Shown here piece by piece: positions 33,564 through 42,444 of a stretch of DNA of 64,000 nt. The notes under the pieces were generated by a model. The model did not search any database. It was not told the origin of the DNA and saw only the letters and a program-made list of their open reading frames with translations. Positions within the stretch are counted from its first letter, which is position 1, and every line of letters begins with the position of its first letter. Where the stretch lies: assembly GCF_000380245.2 (NCBI RefSeq), contig NZ_HG428746.1:105918-169917 (forward strand). Direction: 5' to 3'. The translations under genes were made by a program, and so were the position numbers. Source of the stretch: Bacillus massiliigorillae (GTDB lineage: Bacteria; Bacillota; Bacilli; Bacillales; DSM-1321).

Positions 33564-34404
33564 CACGCAACAACTCCTCTACGTAAGTAGGTAAGGAAAA
33601 CGCACCCATGTGCAGCTTCGGATTATAATAACGAGTCTTAATTCCGAGCTTATTCCATGCCTCATTTCTCAAATCATGTTTAGGATGATACTTCTTAGAC
33701 GCAAATCCAAACAACCAATGTCCTGATGGATAGGTCGGAATATGTGCCTGATACACATAGCTAATCGGAAAACTTTCAACAATTCGCTTATGTGCTCGTT
33801 GCATAGCTGCAACATCCTCTGTATAAAAAGGACTTTCATGCTGATTCACCATAATGCCATCCTCATGGAGTGCTTTAAAACAACTACCATAAAACTCCTT
33901 TGTGAATAATCCTTCACCTGGACCAAACGGGTCGGTTGAATCAACGATGATTAAATCATATTTATTTTCACAAGAACGGATGAACTTCACGCCATCCTCG
34001 TAATAAATGTGTACTCGCGGATCATCGAAGCTACAAGCCGTCTGTGGCAAATGTGTTTTACATACATCAATGACCATTGCATCGATTTCCACTAAGTCAA
34101 TATGCTCCACTTGTGAATATTGCGTTAGCTCTCGGACAACACCACCATCGCCTGCACCAATAATCAGTACGTTGCGCGGATTTGGATGTACCGCCATCGG
34201 TACGTGTGTAATCATCTCATGATAGATGAACTCATCCTTTTCGGTAAGCATCATGTAACCGTCCAAGGTCAAGAAACGTCCAAACTCTTGCGATTCAAAC
34301 ACATCAATACGTTGGAAATCACTTTGAGCACTATAAAGTTGTTTATCGACCTTAATGGATAATTTCACATTAGGTGTATGGCATTCGCTAAACCATAATT
34401 CCAT
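33553..34404 (-). CDS. speE: Spermidine synthase SpeE
   Basis: 283-residue aminopropyltransferase that joins putrescine and decarboxylated S-adenosylmethionine to give spermidine and methylthioadenosine. It has an N-terminal beta domain with YQ-like SDFQRIDVFES, the GAGDGGVVRE nucleotide motif (near 83), EIDAMVIDVCK and the catalytic loop DSTDPFGPGEGLF (near 155). It is third in the operon, four bases after speA and overlapping speB. The mtnN fragment at 53250-53648 is not an intact gene, so methylthioadenosine disposal must be encoded elsewhere. Confidence 0.93.
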   Translation of the reverse strand: MELWFSECHTPNVKLSIKVDKQLYSAQSDFQRIDVFESQEFGRFLTLDGYMMLTEKDEFIYHEMITHVPMAVHPNPRNVLIIGAGDGGVVRELTQYSQVEHIDLVEIDAMVIDVCKTHLPQTACSFDDPRVHIYYEDGVKFIRSCENKYDLIIVDSTDPFGPGEGLFTKEFYGSCFKALHEDGIMVNQHESPFYTEDVAAMQRAHKRIVESFPISYVYQAHIPTYPSGHWLFGFASKKYHPKHDLRNEAWNKLGIKTRYYNPKLHMGAFSLPTYVEELLRDVE

Positions 34405-34408
34405 CTTG

Positions 34409-35881
34409 TCACACTCCCTTTATTACATTTAGCCTTTCAATATCCAGGTCTTCTGGTCCTGTCATTGAGCAGCCTTTTTCTTTGGCATATTCGATATAAG
34501 TAATAATGTCCTCTGTAATTCGTTCACCTGGTGCAAGAATTGGAATTCCTGGCGGATAGCACATGACAAACTCGCTACATACCCTTCCTACCGTCTCACG
34601 AATCGGCAATGATTCCTTTTCGGCATAAAATGCGAACTGTGGTGTCGTAACCACCTCAGGGTCAATATACTCCTGTGTGACAAGACTGGATTTATCTATG
34701 CCAAATCGACGGCGAATTTCTGCGAGCGCACTAATTAAACGTTCCACATCTTGTTTACGATCCCCCACTGATACGTAAGCAAGAATATTGCCAATGTCCC
34801 CAAACTCAATTTGAATATCATATTCATCACGCAAAAGGTCATATACCTCAATTCCTGCTAGACCAATGTCTAGCGTATGAACCGAAAGCTTCGTCACATC
34901 AAAGTCATAAATACTATCGCCATTGATTAGCTCTTTTGAAAAAGCATAATAATCACCAATTTTATTAATTTCACTACGCACATACTCCGCTAGTTCTTTT
35001 ACTTCCCTGAATATTCGCTCTCCATTTAATGCAAGATTGCGACGAGAAAGATCAAGACTAGAAAGCAATAAATACGAAGCACTAGTCGTCTGCGTTAAAT
35101 TAACAATTTGTCGTGCATAACCCACATTTACAGCAGGTCCCATTAGCATAAAAGAGCTTTGTGTTAAGCTACCTCCCGATTTATGCATGCTCACAGCAGC
35201 CATATCCGCTCCTGCTTCCATCGCAGATACTGGAAGATCTTTTCCAAAAGACAAATGCGTCCCATGCGCTTCATCAACTAAAATGAGCATGTTGTGCTTA
35301 TGAGCTAGCTGTACAATACTTCGCAAATCGGAACAAATCCCATAATAAGTTGGATTATTCACTAAAATCGCCTTAGACTCAGGGTTTTCTTTAATCGCTT
35401 TTTCCACCTGACTCAGCGACATCCCAAGTGCAATCCCAAGTCGTTTATCCATCTCTGGATTCACGTACACTGGTTCTGCTCCACAAAGTACGAGTGCATT
35501 AATCACACTGCGGTGAACGTTGCGTGGGAGAATGATTTTATCTCCTTGTTTACAAGCAGTTTGTACCATAGCCTGCACGGCCGATGTTGTACCATTGACC
35601 ATAAAGAAAGCATTTGCCGCTCCAAAAGCCTGTGCCGCTAATTGTTCTGCTTCTCTAATAACTGATACGGGATGGCAAAGATTATCTAAAGGTTTCATAG
35701 AGTTAACGTCTATGCTGACACATCGCTCGCCTAAAAAAGCCGCTAATTCTGGATTGCCCCTTCCTCGTTTATGACCTGGAACATCGAAGGGTACAACTCT
35801 TTTTTTCTTAAACTGTTCCAAAGCTTCATAAATGGGCGCGCTTTTTTGAGAAGAACAATATGGTGTATCTTTTGTATCCAA
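34409..35881 (-). CDS. speA: Arginine decarboxylase SpeA (fold-type I)
   Basis: 490-residue PLP enzyme, the same length as Bacillus subtilis SpeA. It decarboxylates arginine to agmatine, the first step of putrescine synthesis here. The PLP lysine lies in AAVSMHKSGGSLTQSSF (near 230), with VDEAHGTHLSFG (near 202) and PGHKRGRG near 35 as family motifs. Lysine or ornithine decarboxylase activity cannot be excluded from sequence, but the following agmatinase supports arginine. It follows speD with no gap: the ATG directly precedes the region of the speD stop. Confidence 0.9.
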   Translation of the reverse strand: MDTKDTPYCSSQKSAPIYEALEQFKKKRVVPFDVPGHKRGRGNPELAAFLGERCVSIDVNSMKPLDNLCHPVSVIREAEQLAAQAFGAANAFFMVNGTTSAVQAMVQTACKQGDKIILPRNVHRSVINALVLCGAEPVYVNPEMDKRLGIALGMSLSQVEKAIKENPESKAILVNNPTYYGICSDLRSIVQLAHKHNMLILVDEAHGTHLSFGKDLPVSAMEAGADMAAVSMHKSGGSLTQSSFMLMGPAVNVGYARQIVNLTQTTSASYLLLSSLDLSRRNLALNGERIFREVKELAEYVRSEINKIGDYYAFSKELINGDSIYDFDVTKLSVHTLDIGLAGIEVYDLLRDEYDIQIEFGDIGNILAYVSVGDRKQDVERLISALAEIRRRFGIDKSSLVTQEYIDPEVVTTPQFAFYAEKESLPIRETVGRVCSEFVMCYPPGIPILAPGERITEDIITYIEYAKEKGCSMTGPEDLDIERLNVIKGV

Positions 35882-36643
35882 TTAGTAAACCTCCATTCCA
35901 CTGAATATTTCGATCATTTCACGCCGCAAACTGTTACTAATATCAAGTCGCGTTTGAGGAGCTAACTCATATACATCCGTGTTAAAAAGATAGTTTTGCA
36001 GATCAATTTCCTTGATTAGCATTTTCGTATGAAATATGTTGGACTGATAAACATTTACATCCATAGCATCGTAGCGTTTTAATGTATTGGTATCAATGTA
36101 ATCCTGAATAGAGGTAATCTTATGGTCCATATACAGCTTTTTACCTTCAACATTGCGAGTAAAGCCACGTACTCGATAATCCATTGTAATAATATCTGAA
36201 TCAAAACTACCAATCAGGTAATCTAAGGTCGAAAGAGGTGTAATCTCTCCACATGTCGCCACATCAATATCTACTCGAAAAGTAGCAAGACTGTTAGCAG
36301 GATGGTATTCAGGGTACGTATGGACTGTTACATGACTTTTATCCAAATGTCCCAGTACCGTATCACTTTTGATAGATGGTATCTTTTCTTCTGCAATCAA
36401 GCACGTCACACTTGCACCTTGTGGATCATAATCCTGTTTAGCGATATTTAATACTTGGGCTCCTATCATCTCGGTGACATGTATCAATATATCGGTCAAT
36501 CGGTCTGAATTGTATTGCTCATCAATATACTCAATGTAGTTCTTTTGCTCGCGGGGAGTTTTTGCATAACATACATCGTATATATTAAAGCTCAATGATT
36601 TCGTTAAATTATTAAAGCCGTAAAGTTTAAGCTTGTTCTCCAC
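35882..36643 (-). CDS. speD: S-adenosylmethionine decarboxylase proenzyme SpeD (enterobacterial type)
   Basis: 253 residues from a GTG start at 36643, which has GAGGTGG eight bases upstream; the longer frame to 36694 runs back into the terminator hairpin. It is the long class-1a enzyme (Escherichia coli SpeD about 264 residues), with KLYGFNNLTKSLSFNIYDVCYAK at the N-terminus and self-cleavage site GHLDKSHVTVHTYPEYHP, the Ser after Lys becoming the pyruvoyl group. Most Bacillales have a short 125-residue SpeD, so this type is unusual for the group. It is the first gene of the polyamine operon and supplies decarboxylated SAM to SpeE. Confidence 0.92.
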   Translation of the reverse strand: MENKLKLYGFNNLTKSLSFNIYDVCYAKTPREQKNYIEYIDEQYNSDRLTDILIHVTEMIGAQVLNIAKQDYDPQGASVTCLIAEEKIPSIKSDTVLGHLDKSHVTVHTYPEYHPANSLATFRVDIDVATCGEITPLSTLDYLIGSFDSDIITMDYRVRGFTRNVEGKKLYMDHKITSIQDYIDTNTLKRYDAMDVNVYQSNIFHTKMLIKEIDLQNYLFNTDVYELAPQTRLDISNSLRREMIEIFSGMEVY

Positions 36644-36669
36644 GTCCCATCCCACCTCAAAAATGACAA

Positions 36670-36714
36670 TAAAAAAAGCAAGTAAATGTCGCATAAATAG
36701 CGCATCACTTGCTT
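36670..36714 (-). terminator. Leader terminator immediately upstream of the speD ribosome-binding site
   Basis: On the minus strand, AAGCAAGTGATGCGC and GCGACATTTACTTGCTT form a stem around TATTTAT and run into TTTTTTTATT. It ends about 12 bases before the speD Shine-Dalgarno. A terminator between promoter and first gene implies conditional readthrough (attenuation). Confidence 0.85.
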
Positions 36715-36974
36715 GTTAGATATAAAGGCATAATTAAAAAACATAACGTAATAAACTAGACACTCGTTTTGTAAAGATCTCAAAGGATCATAACGACGTC
36801 TAATGACAGAAAGCTTTTCAATATCCAAATATACCTGAATAGGTTTCCTAGAGTCTATATAGCAAATAATTACTTTTACTACTCTTATTGACCGTTTCAC
36901 AAGTTGATGTGCGCTTGCACGCATCGGTTATAAAGTAACCAACTTATAAAATTTGAGCTTCTAACTCAATCAAT

Positions 36975-37103
36975 AAGGCAACGAAGTTGCCAATCGGCAT
37001 TTGACCCGGCTGTCCGTATGGCCTTGACTTCCCATTTTGGTGGGTAAGTGGTCAAAAACTTATTTGCTTGGAAAGACCCTTATCTGAACATTTGCTTTCC
37101 AAA
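36975..37103 (-). ncRNA. Structured 5' leader RNA of the polyamine operon (candidate riboswitch)
   Basis: Starting about ten bases after the predicted transcription start, the leader can form P1 (TTGGAAAG 37102-37095 with CTTTCCAA 37075-37068), P2 (TTGAC...CCCA / TGGG...GTCAA, 37055-37024, asymmetric internal loop), a short GGCC/GCC pairing and P3 (GGCAAC-TTC-GTTGCC, 36991-36977). A conserved-looking unpaired GCCGGGTCAAATGCCGATT lies between P2 and P3. I could not match it to SAM, guanidine, c-di-GMP, lysine or purine riboswitch consensus from memory. The remaining leader to 36715 is AT-rich with a TGCG-TGCAAG-CGCA hairpin near 36921-36908. Confidence 0.6.
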
Positions 37104-37118
37104 AATAATTTCTTAGAT

Positions 37119-37147
37119 ATATTAACAGCTTAAGGAAAAATTGGCAA
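37119..37147 (-). promoter_or_regulatory. Sigma-A promoter of the polyamine operon
   Basis: Minus strand TTGCCA - 17 bp - TAATAT, near-consensus -35 and -10 with optimal spacing. The transcript would start near 37112, giving a leader of about 470 nt before the speD start codon. Confidence 0.8.
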
Positions 37148-37328
37148 TAAAAAATTATAAATTAATTTAATTTTTTGTTTTTTCTTAACAACCTCCCGCT
37201 TCTTATTTCGATATATACATATTTTTAAAATTTTCTTAATATTCATTTACATCCCCTTAATACCACATCAATAATTTGGTTTTATATTGAACTTATAAGA
37301 AAAAAATTATAAAAAACGGGGGAAAACC

Positions 37329-38402
37329 ATGAAAAGCCACATTACTAAAACATGTGTTGCATTATCAGCAGCCTTCATGTTAGCTGCTTGCAGTCAAGAA
37401 ACAGACAAAGCTTCCACAAAAGAAAACAGTTCAAACAAACTATCAGGAGAACTAACCATTTACACAGCCATAGAAGAAGAATTAATTCCACAGTATTTGG
37501 AATCATTCGAGAAAGAATATCCAAATATCGACTTAAACATTGTCAGAGATTCTACAGGAATCATCACTGCTAAATTACTTGCTGAAGGCAAGAATACGGA
37601 AGCTGATGTTGTTTGGGGAACAGCTGCATCTAGCTTACTAGCACTAGATAAGAAAGATATGCTGGAAGGCTATACCCCAAAGGACAGCGAGAAAATACTT
37701 CCTCAGTATAAAGACAGCTCACAACCTGAGAAATGGGTTGGTAACACAGCTTTTATGACCGGAGTCATAGTCAATACTAAAGAGTTAGAGAAAAAAGGAC
37801 TCGACATCCCTAAAACATACGAGGATTTATTAAAACCTGAATATAAAGGACTTATTGTAATGCCTCACCCTGCTTCCTCAGGAACTGGATTCTTAACCGT
37901 TTCCGCTTGGTTGCAAATGATGGGTGAAGAAAAAGGCTGGGCGTATATGGATCAATTACATAAGAACGTTGGAACATACACACATTCTGGCTCCAAACCT
38001 ACCAAACTAGCGGCAGCTGGTGAATATCCAATCGGTATTTCACTCGTTTACACAGGAGTGAAGCAAAAAGAAGAAGGTGCTCCAATTGAAGTCATCCTGC
38101 CAGAAGAAGGTCTTGGTTGGGAAGTAGAAGCGAATGCTTTAATTAAAAAAGAAAACCATGAAAGTGACGAGCTAGCAAAAGTATTCCTCGATTGGGCTAT
38201 AACAGATGACGTTATGAAGAAGTATTACGAAGCAAATGGTTTCTCTACCATGAAAAATAACTTTGAGAAACTGGCAAATTTCCCAGATGTAGCGGACAAA
38301 ATGTACGTAAATAATGACTTTACATGGGCTGCTGAATCTCGAAATAGCATTCTAGAAAAATGGGAAAATAAATACGGAAAAAAAGCAGAACCGAAAGAAT
38401 AA
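37329..38402 (+). CDS. ABC transporter substrate-binding lipoprotein (ferric / 2-aminoethylphosphonate type)
   Basis: 357 residues with a signal peptide ending in lipobox MLAAC (Cys21). The mature part is a type II periplasmic binding fold of the FbpA/PhnS2 group: LTIYTAIEEELIPQYLESFEKEYP, DVVWGTAASSLLAL, MTGVIVNTKELEKKG, PASSGTGFLTVSAWLQ, GVKQKEEGAPIEVILPEEG. Homologues are annotated as putative 2-aminoethylphosphonate or iron-binding proteins. First gene of a five-gene operon (SBP-ATPase-permease-dehydrogenase-DeoR). No phosphonate-degrading gene (phnW, phnX) is nearby, so AEP as substrate is doubtful. GGGGG precedes the ATG. Confidence 0.85.
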   Translation: MKSHITKTCVALSAAFMLAACSQETDKASTKENSSNKLSGELTIYTAIEEELIPQYLESFEKEYPNIDLNIVRDSTGIITAKLLAEGKNTEADVVWGTAASSLLALDKKDMLEGYTPKDSEKILPQYKDSSQPEKWVGNTAFMTGVIVNTKELEKKGLDIPKTYEDLLKPEYKGLIVMPHPASSGTGFLTVSAWLQMMGEEKGWAYMDQLHKNVGTYTHSGSKPTKLAAAGEYPIGISLVYTGVKQKEEGAPIEVILPEEGLGWEVEANALIKKENHESDELAKVFLDWAITDDVMKKYYEANGFSTMKNNFEKLANFPDVADKMYVNNDFTWAAESRNSILEKWENKYGKKAEPKE

Positions 38403-38434
38403 AATTCTACTCTCTCGAAAAGGAGTGCTTAACA

Positions 38435-39448
38435 TTGGCTGATCCTTATTTAAAAATTAACTGCATCCACAAACAGTTTGGTTCATTTACCGCTTTACAG
38501 GACATTTCAATTGATATTCACAAAAATGAATTTGTTTGTTTACTAGGACCAAGCGGATGTGGAAAAACAACGTTACTTCGCATTGTTGCTGGATTAGAAG
38601 AAGCTACGTCAGGAAATATTTTATTAAATGGACAAGACATTTCGAAATTGCCACCAGCTAAACGCAACTTCGGGATTGTCTTTCAATCATATGCCCTTTT
38701 TCCGAATTTGACAGCGCTGCAAAATATCGAATTTGGACTAAAAGCTCGAAAAAGAAGCAAAAAAGAAGCAAAAGAAATTGCATTAGAAACACTTGCGCTC
38801 GTCGACTTATTGCATCATAAAGATAAATATCCCGCTCAGCTGTCTGGTGGTCAGCAACAAAGAGTTGCTCTTGCGCGAGCTATTTCACTATCACCTGATT
38901 TTTTATTACTAGATGAACCACTTTCAGCTCTAGACGCGAAGGTACGTGAAAAACTACGTCGTGAAATTCGAACAATTCAAGAAAAGCTTCAAATCACAAC
39001 GATTATGGTTACTCACGACCAGGATGAAGCTTTATCAATGGCTGATAAAATTGTCGTCATGAATAACGCTGAAGTTATGCAAGTTGGAACGCCACAAGAA
39101 GTGTATCAAACACCTGCAAATCCATTCATTGCAGATTTTATTGGGTCTATAAACTTTTGGGAAGATGCGCAAACACTCAAAACTCAGCGTGCCATTCGTC
39201 CAGAACATATACGATTATCAAATCAAGAAGGTATTTTTGCAAAAGTAGAAGAAATGGAGTTTCGCGGTCCCATTTATCGAATCCAATTCAAGATTTTAGA
39301 TCAATCATCTGATTTATACGGTAAATGCATTAAAGTAGATGTTTCTATTCAAGAGGTGCATACCTTTAATCTCTCTAGAGATGCGACCATCTATATCTCA
39401 TTACTAGCAGAAAGAATCCTTACTTATAAGGAACAGGTGGTTGTTTAA
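38435..39448 (+). CDS. ABC importer ATP-binding protein (PhnT2/FbpC-like)
   Basis: 337 residues starting at TTG 38435, nine bases after AAGGAG. Walker A GPSGCGKTTLLR (near 41), Q-loop VFQSYALFPNLTAL, signature LSGGQQQRVALARA (near 137), Walker B LLLDEPLSALDAKVREKL and H-loop MVTHDQDEALSMAD. A C-terminal regulatory domain (about 245-337) has RAIRPEHIRLS, the TOBE-like fold of this ATPase group. It powers the importer together with the fused permease, whose ribosome-binding site lies within its last codons. Confidence 0.9.
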   Translation: MADPYLKINCIHKQFGSFTALQDISIDIHKNEFVCLLGPSGCGKTTLLRIVAGLEEATSGNILLNGQDISKLPPAKRNFGIVFQSYALFPNLTALQNIEFGLKARKRSKKEAKEIALETLALVDLLHHKDKYPAQLSGGQQQRVALARAISLSPDFLLLDEPLSALDAKVREKLRREIRTIQEKLQITTIMVTHDQDEALSMADKIVVMNNAEVMQVGTPQEVYQTPANPFIADFIGSINFWEDAQTLKTQRAIRPEHIRLSNQEGIFAKVEEMEFRGPIYRIQFKILDQSSDLYGKCIKVDVSIQEVHTFNLSRDATIYISLLAERILTYKEQVVV

Positions 39449-39449
39449 T

Positions 39450-41198
39450 ATGGAAGTCATTCGTAAGACAAATCGCGTGGGATTCATGAACAGAATAAAT
39501 CAAGAAACATGGCTTCAACGTGCTCTTTTACTCTCTATTATTCTCGTTTTCCTTGCCATATTAGTCTTACCGCTAGCCACATTATTTATAAAAGCCTTTC
39601 AAAATGAAGAAGGTGTATGGATTGGTTTAGCAAACTTTATCCAATACTTTTCAACACCTTCTTTAGTTCAATCGTTGCAAAATACGCTATTTGTCTCATC
39701 CATGACCACGTTCATTTCTGTGACAATGGCATTCACTTATGCTTATTGTTTAATACGGACCAATATAAAAGGAAAAATGTTTTTTCACTTTGTCGCACTC
39801 TTACCTTTATTTGCTCCAACGATGATGCATGGGATTGCACTTATGTATTTGTTCGGCAATCAAGGGCTTATTACAACAGGTTTTTTTGGTTCCCTTCCTG
39901 GCTTTCACGTGGAGCTATACGGGCCTGTTGGAATTATTATGGCAGAGGTAATTTATACATTCCCACAAGCCTTTTTAATTATGCTTATTGCATTAAAAGG
40001 ATCGGATTACAGATTGTATGAAGCAGCAAACACATTAGGTGTTCACAAAGTAAAGCAGTTCACATCCATAACCCTACCTAATGTGAAATATGGTTTAATT
40101 AGCGCCATTTTTGTTGTATTTTCACTCAGCTTCACAGATTATGGAGCTCCAAAAGTAGTTGGAGGACAATACAATGTTCTAGCTACCGACGTATACAAGC
40201 AAGTAATTGGTCAACAAAAAATGGAGATGGGCGCTACGGTAGGAATTATTCTTATCATACCCGCACTAGTAGCCTTCCTCGTCGATCAAATCGCGCAACG
40301 GAAGCAAGGAAGTCTCATCTCTTCCAAATCAGTACCTTATCGCATTAAGAAGAATCATAGAAGAGATGTGTTTTCCTTTGCCTTTTGTTTCATGGTAGCA
40401 GCCAGTGTTCTAGCGATATTCGCAGCGGTTATTTTAGCTGCTAGCGTAAAAGTATGGCCATACGATATGGGTCTAACGTGGAAACACTTCGAATTAAAAA
40501 GCTACACAGGTGATGGATTAACAGCTTACAAAAATAGTTTACTAGCTGCAGCTCTAACTGCGATATTTGGAACGATTTTTACGTTCATATCTGCGTATGG
40601 CATTGAAAAGATTAGAAAAATGGTTGGTATAAGAAAGCTAGGAAACTTATTCTCCATCCTACCACTTGCCGTACCCGGTCTTGTTATCGGTCTAAGTTAT
40701 GTGTTCTTTTTTAGCCAGCCTGAATGGAATCTATTTGGATGGACTCTTTCCAATCCATTGAATTTCTTATACGGCACCGTCGCTATTATCGTCATTGCGA
40801 ATATTTTACATTTTTATTCCGTCGCTTATGTAACAGCTACAACGGCGCTCAAAAAGCTAGATCGCGAATTCGAGTTTGTATCAGAATCCATGGGAATTCC
40901 TTTCTATAAAACGTTTTGGAAAATCACATTACCTATGTGTTTGCCCGCTGTTTTAGAAATGACGATGTACTTCTTTGTTAATTCAATGGTTACGATATCA
41001 GCCGTCATTTTCTTATACACCGCTGATTTTAAACTGGCTGCAATCTCAATTGTAAATATGGATGATGCGGGCAACTTAGCCTCCGCTGCAGCAATGAGTG
41101 TATTAGTGATTGCTACAAATATTGTTGTAAGAATGTTGTATGAATGGGTAACAAAAATTCTCCTTAAGAAATATGGAAAGTGGCAAAGTAACTCTTAA
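39450..41198 (+). CDS. Fused two-domain ABC importer permease (PhnU2/FbpB-like)
   Basis: About 582 residues with two complete permease halves, each with about six helices and one EAA loop: EAANTLGVHKVKQFTSITLPNVKYGLISA (near 190) and SESMGIPFYKTFWKITLPMCLPAVLEM (near 480). It thus supplies both channel subunits in one chain, as in the PhnU2 and FbpB families. Start placed at ATG 39450, nine bases after AGGTGG; the in-frame TTG at 39441 overlaps the ATPase stop. Third gene of the operon. Confidence 0.88.
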   Translation: MEVIRKTNRVGFMNRINQETWLQRALLLSIILVFLAILVLPLATLFIKAFQNEEGVWIGLANFIQYFSTPSLVQSLQNTLFVSSMTTFISVTMAFTYAYCLIRTNIKGKMFFHFVALLPLFAPTMMHGIALMYLFGNQGLITTGFFGSLPGFHVELYGPVGIIMAEVIYTFPQAFLIMLIALKGSDYRLYEAANTLGVHKVKQFTSITLPNVKYGLISAIFVVFSLSFTDYGAPKVVGGQYNVLATDVYKQVIGQQKMEMGATVGIILIIPALVAFLVDQIAQRKQGSLISSKSVPYRIKKNHRRDVFSFAFCFMVAASVLAIFAAVILAASVKVWPYDMGLTWKHFELKSYTGDGLTAYKNSLLAAALTAIFGTIFTFISAYGIEKIRKMVGIRKLGNLFSILPLAVPGLVIGLSYVFFFSQPEWNLFGWTLSNPLNFLYGTVAIIVIANILHFYSVAYVTATTALKKLDREFEFVSESMGIPFYKTFWKITLPMCLPAVLEMTMYFFVNSMVTISAVIFLYTADFKLAAISIVNMDDAGNLASAAAMSVLVIATNIVVRMLYEWVTKILLKKYGKWQSNS

Positions 41199-41234
41199 AA
41201 ATAGATGAATCTCAACTAAAAGGAGCGAATAACA

Positions 41235-42425
41235 ATGAAAGTATTTTGTTTAGGTGGAGCAGGTAAAATTTGTCGTGAAGCAATTTTAGATTTAGTAAAA
41301 TACTCTTCTTTCGAACAAATTACCGTAGGAGATTTTAATGAAGAAGAAGGTCGTAAAGTAGTCGAATGGTTAAATGATCCTCGCGTAGATTTTATAAAAG
41401 TAAATGTATTTAACCATGAAGAAACAGTCAAGCAAATGCGTGGATACGATATCGTTATGGATGGAACGACGATTACATTAAACGGGTATTCAACAGCTTG
41501 TATTGCGGAAGCTGGCTGTCATGGTATTAACTTGAATGGCTTTGGGGAAGAAGACCGCTCACATGATGTGTTCATAGAACATGGAAAAACATGCTTACCA
41601 GGCTTCGGCATGACTCCTGGCTTAACGCAAATGATGGCGATGCATGCTGCGAACCAATTAGATACCATTCATTCAGTGCGTGTAAGTCATGGTTCTTATC
41701 GTCCAATTGCCTTTTCTAAATCTATCACCGAAACAACAACTTACGAATATGATCCCACACTACCGACTCGTGTGGTGTATGAAAAAGGCGAGTTTATCCA
41801 AGTCCCGCCTTTCGCTCGTCCAAGGGAAATTCAATTACCAGAACCATATGGCAAAGCTGTTCAATATATCATTCCCCACTCGGAAACAAAAACGCTTGCT
41901 AAAGCATTGCACAATAAAGATGTGCAGCTTATCGAAGTTCGTGGAACATGGCCGCAAGAAAACATGGAACTTGTTCGCGCTCTTTATAATTATGGTTTCT
42001 TAAAAAACGAAGAAATCATGATTAACGGGCAACCAATTGGTATCATGGATTGCATTAGCGAATATTTGTACCAATGTGACAAAGGTCAAACAACCGAGCT
42101 GTATGGATACGCTCTTCATGTCGAAGTAACAGGAACAAAAGATGGTAACCATTATCATCACACATTAACACATACACATCCTGCTTCAGATGGCTCCGTA
42201 GAAGGGTGGGAAGGATTACGAGCGTATACGCGAAATGTCGGTATACCAATGGCAATTGCAACTGAGATAATCGCCAAAGGATTGGTAGAAAATCAAGGTG
42301 TCATCATTCCAGAAGAAGCATTCCTTGATCCACAAGTTATTTTTACAGAACTAGCTAAACGTGATATATTTGTCCAAGAAAAAATCGAAAAATTACAAAC
42401 TTTAGAAGATTTCATATTAGCTTAA
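41235..42425 (+). CDS. Saccharopine dehydrogenase-family oxidoreductase
   Basis: 396 residues. N-terminal Rossmann segment KVFCLGGAGKICREAILDLV (GxGxxG-like, near 6-15), then DFNEEEGRKV and DIVMDGTTITLNGYSTACIAEAG, and the family's central substrate domain with GFGMTPGLTQMMAMHAANQ (near 118). It is a different subfamily from the carboxyspermidine dehydrogenase at 31485-32684. Family reactions form or split C-N bonds between amino acids and keto acids or aldehydes (saccharopine, opines, carboxyspermidine). In an operon with an ABC importer and DeoR regulator it could process an imported opine-like compound. Substrate unknown. AAAAGGAG precedes the ATG. Confidence 0.82.
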   Translation: MKVFCLGGAGKICREAILDLVKYSSFEQITVGDFNEEEGRKVVEWLNDPRVDFIKVNVFNHEETVKQMRGYDIVMDGTTITLNGYSTACIAEAGCHGINLNGFGEEDRSHDVFIEHGKTCLPGFGMTPGLTQMMAMHAANQLDTIHSVRVSHGSYRPIAFSKSITETTTYEYDPTLPTRVVYEKGEFIQVPPFARPREIQLPEPYGKAVQYIIPHSETKTLAKALHNKDVQLIEVRGTWPQENMELVRALYNYGFLKNEEIMINGQPIGIMDCISEYLYQCDKGQTTELYGYALHVEVTGTKDGNHYHHTLTHTHPASDGSVEGWEGLRAYTRNVGIPMAIATEIIAKGLVENQGVIIPEEAFLDPQVIFTELAKRDIFVQEKIEKLQTLEDFILA

Positions 42426-42444
42426 CACACAAGGGGCAAAGATT

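Noticed and set aside
36604..36924. 106-codon minus ORF in the speD leader
   Set aside because: No ribosome-binding site, spans the leader terminator and overlaps the speD start in another frame. A short leader peptide from it cannot be fully excluded but nothing supports it.
36970..37060. Resemblance of the speD leader to the c-di-GMP-I (GEMM) riboswitch (GCCGGGT..GCCGAT)
   Set aside because: The GEMM core elements (CACGCACAGGGCAAACC and GACGCAAAGCC) are absent; the similarity is limited to a few G/C-rich bases.
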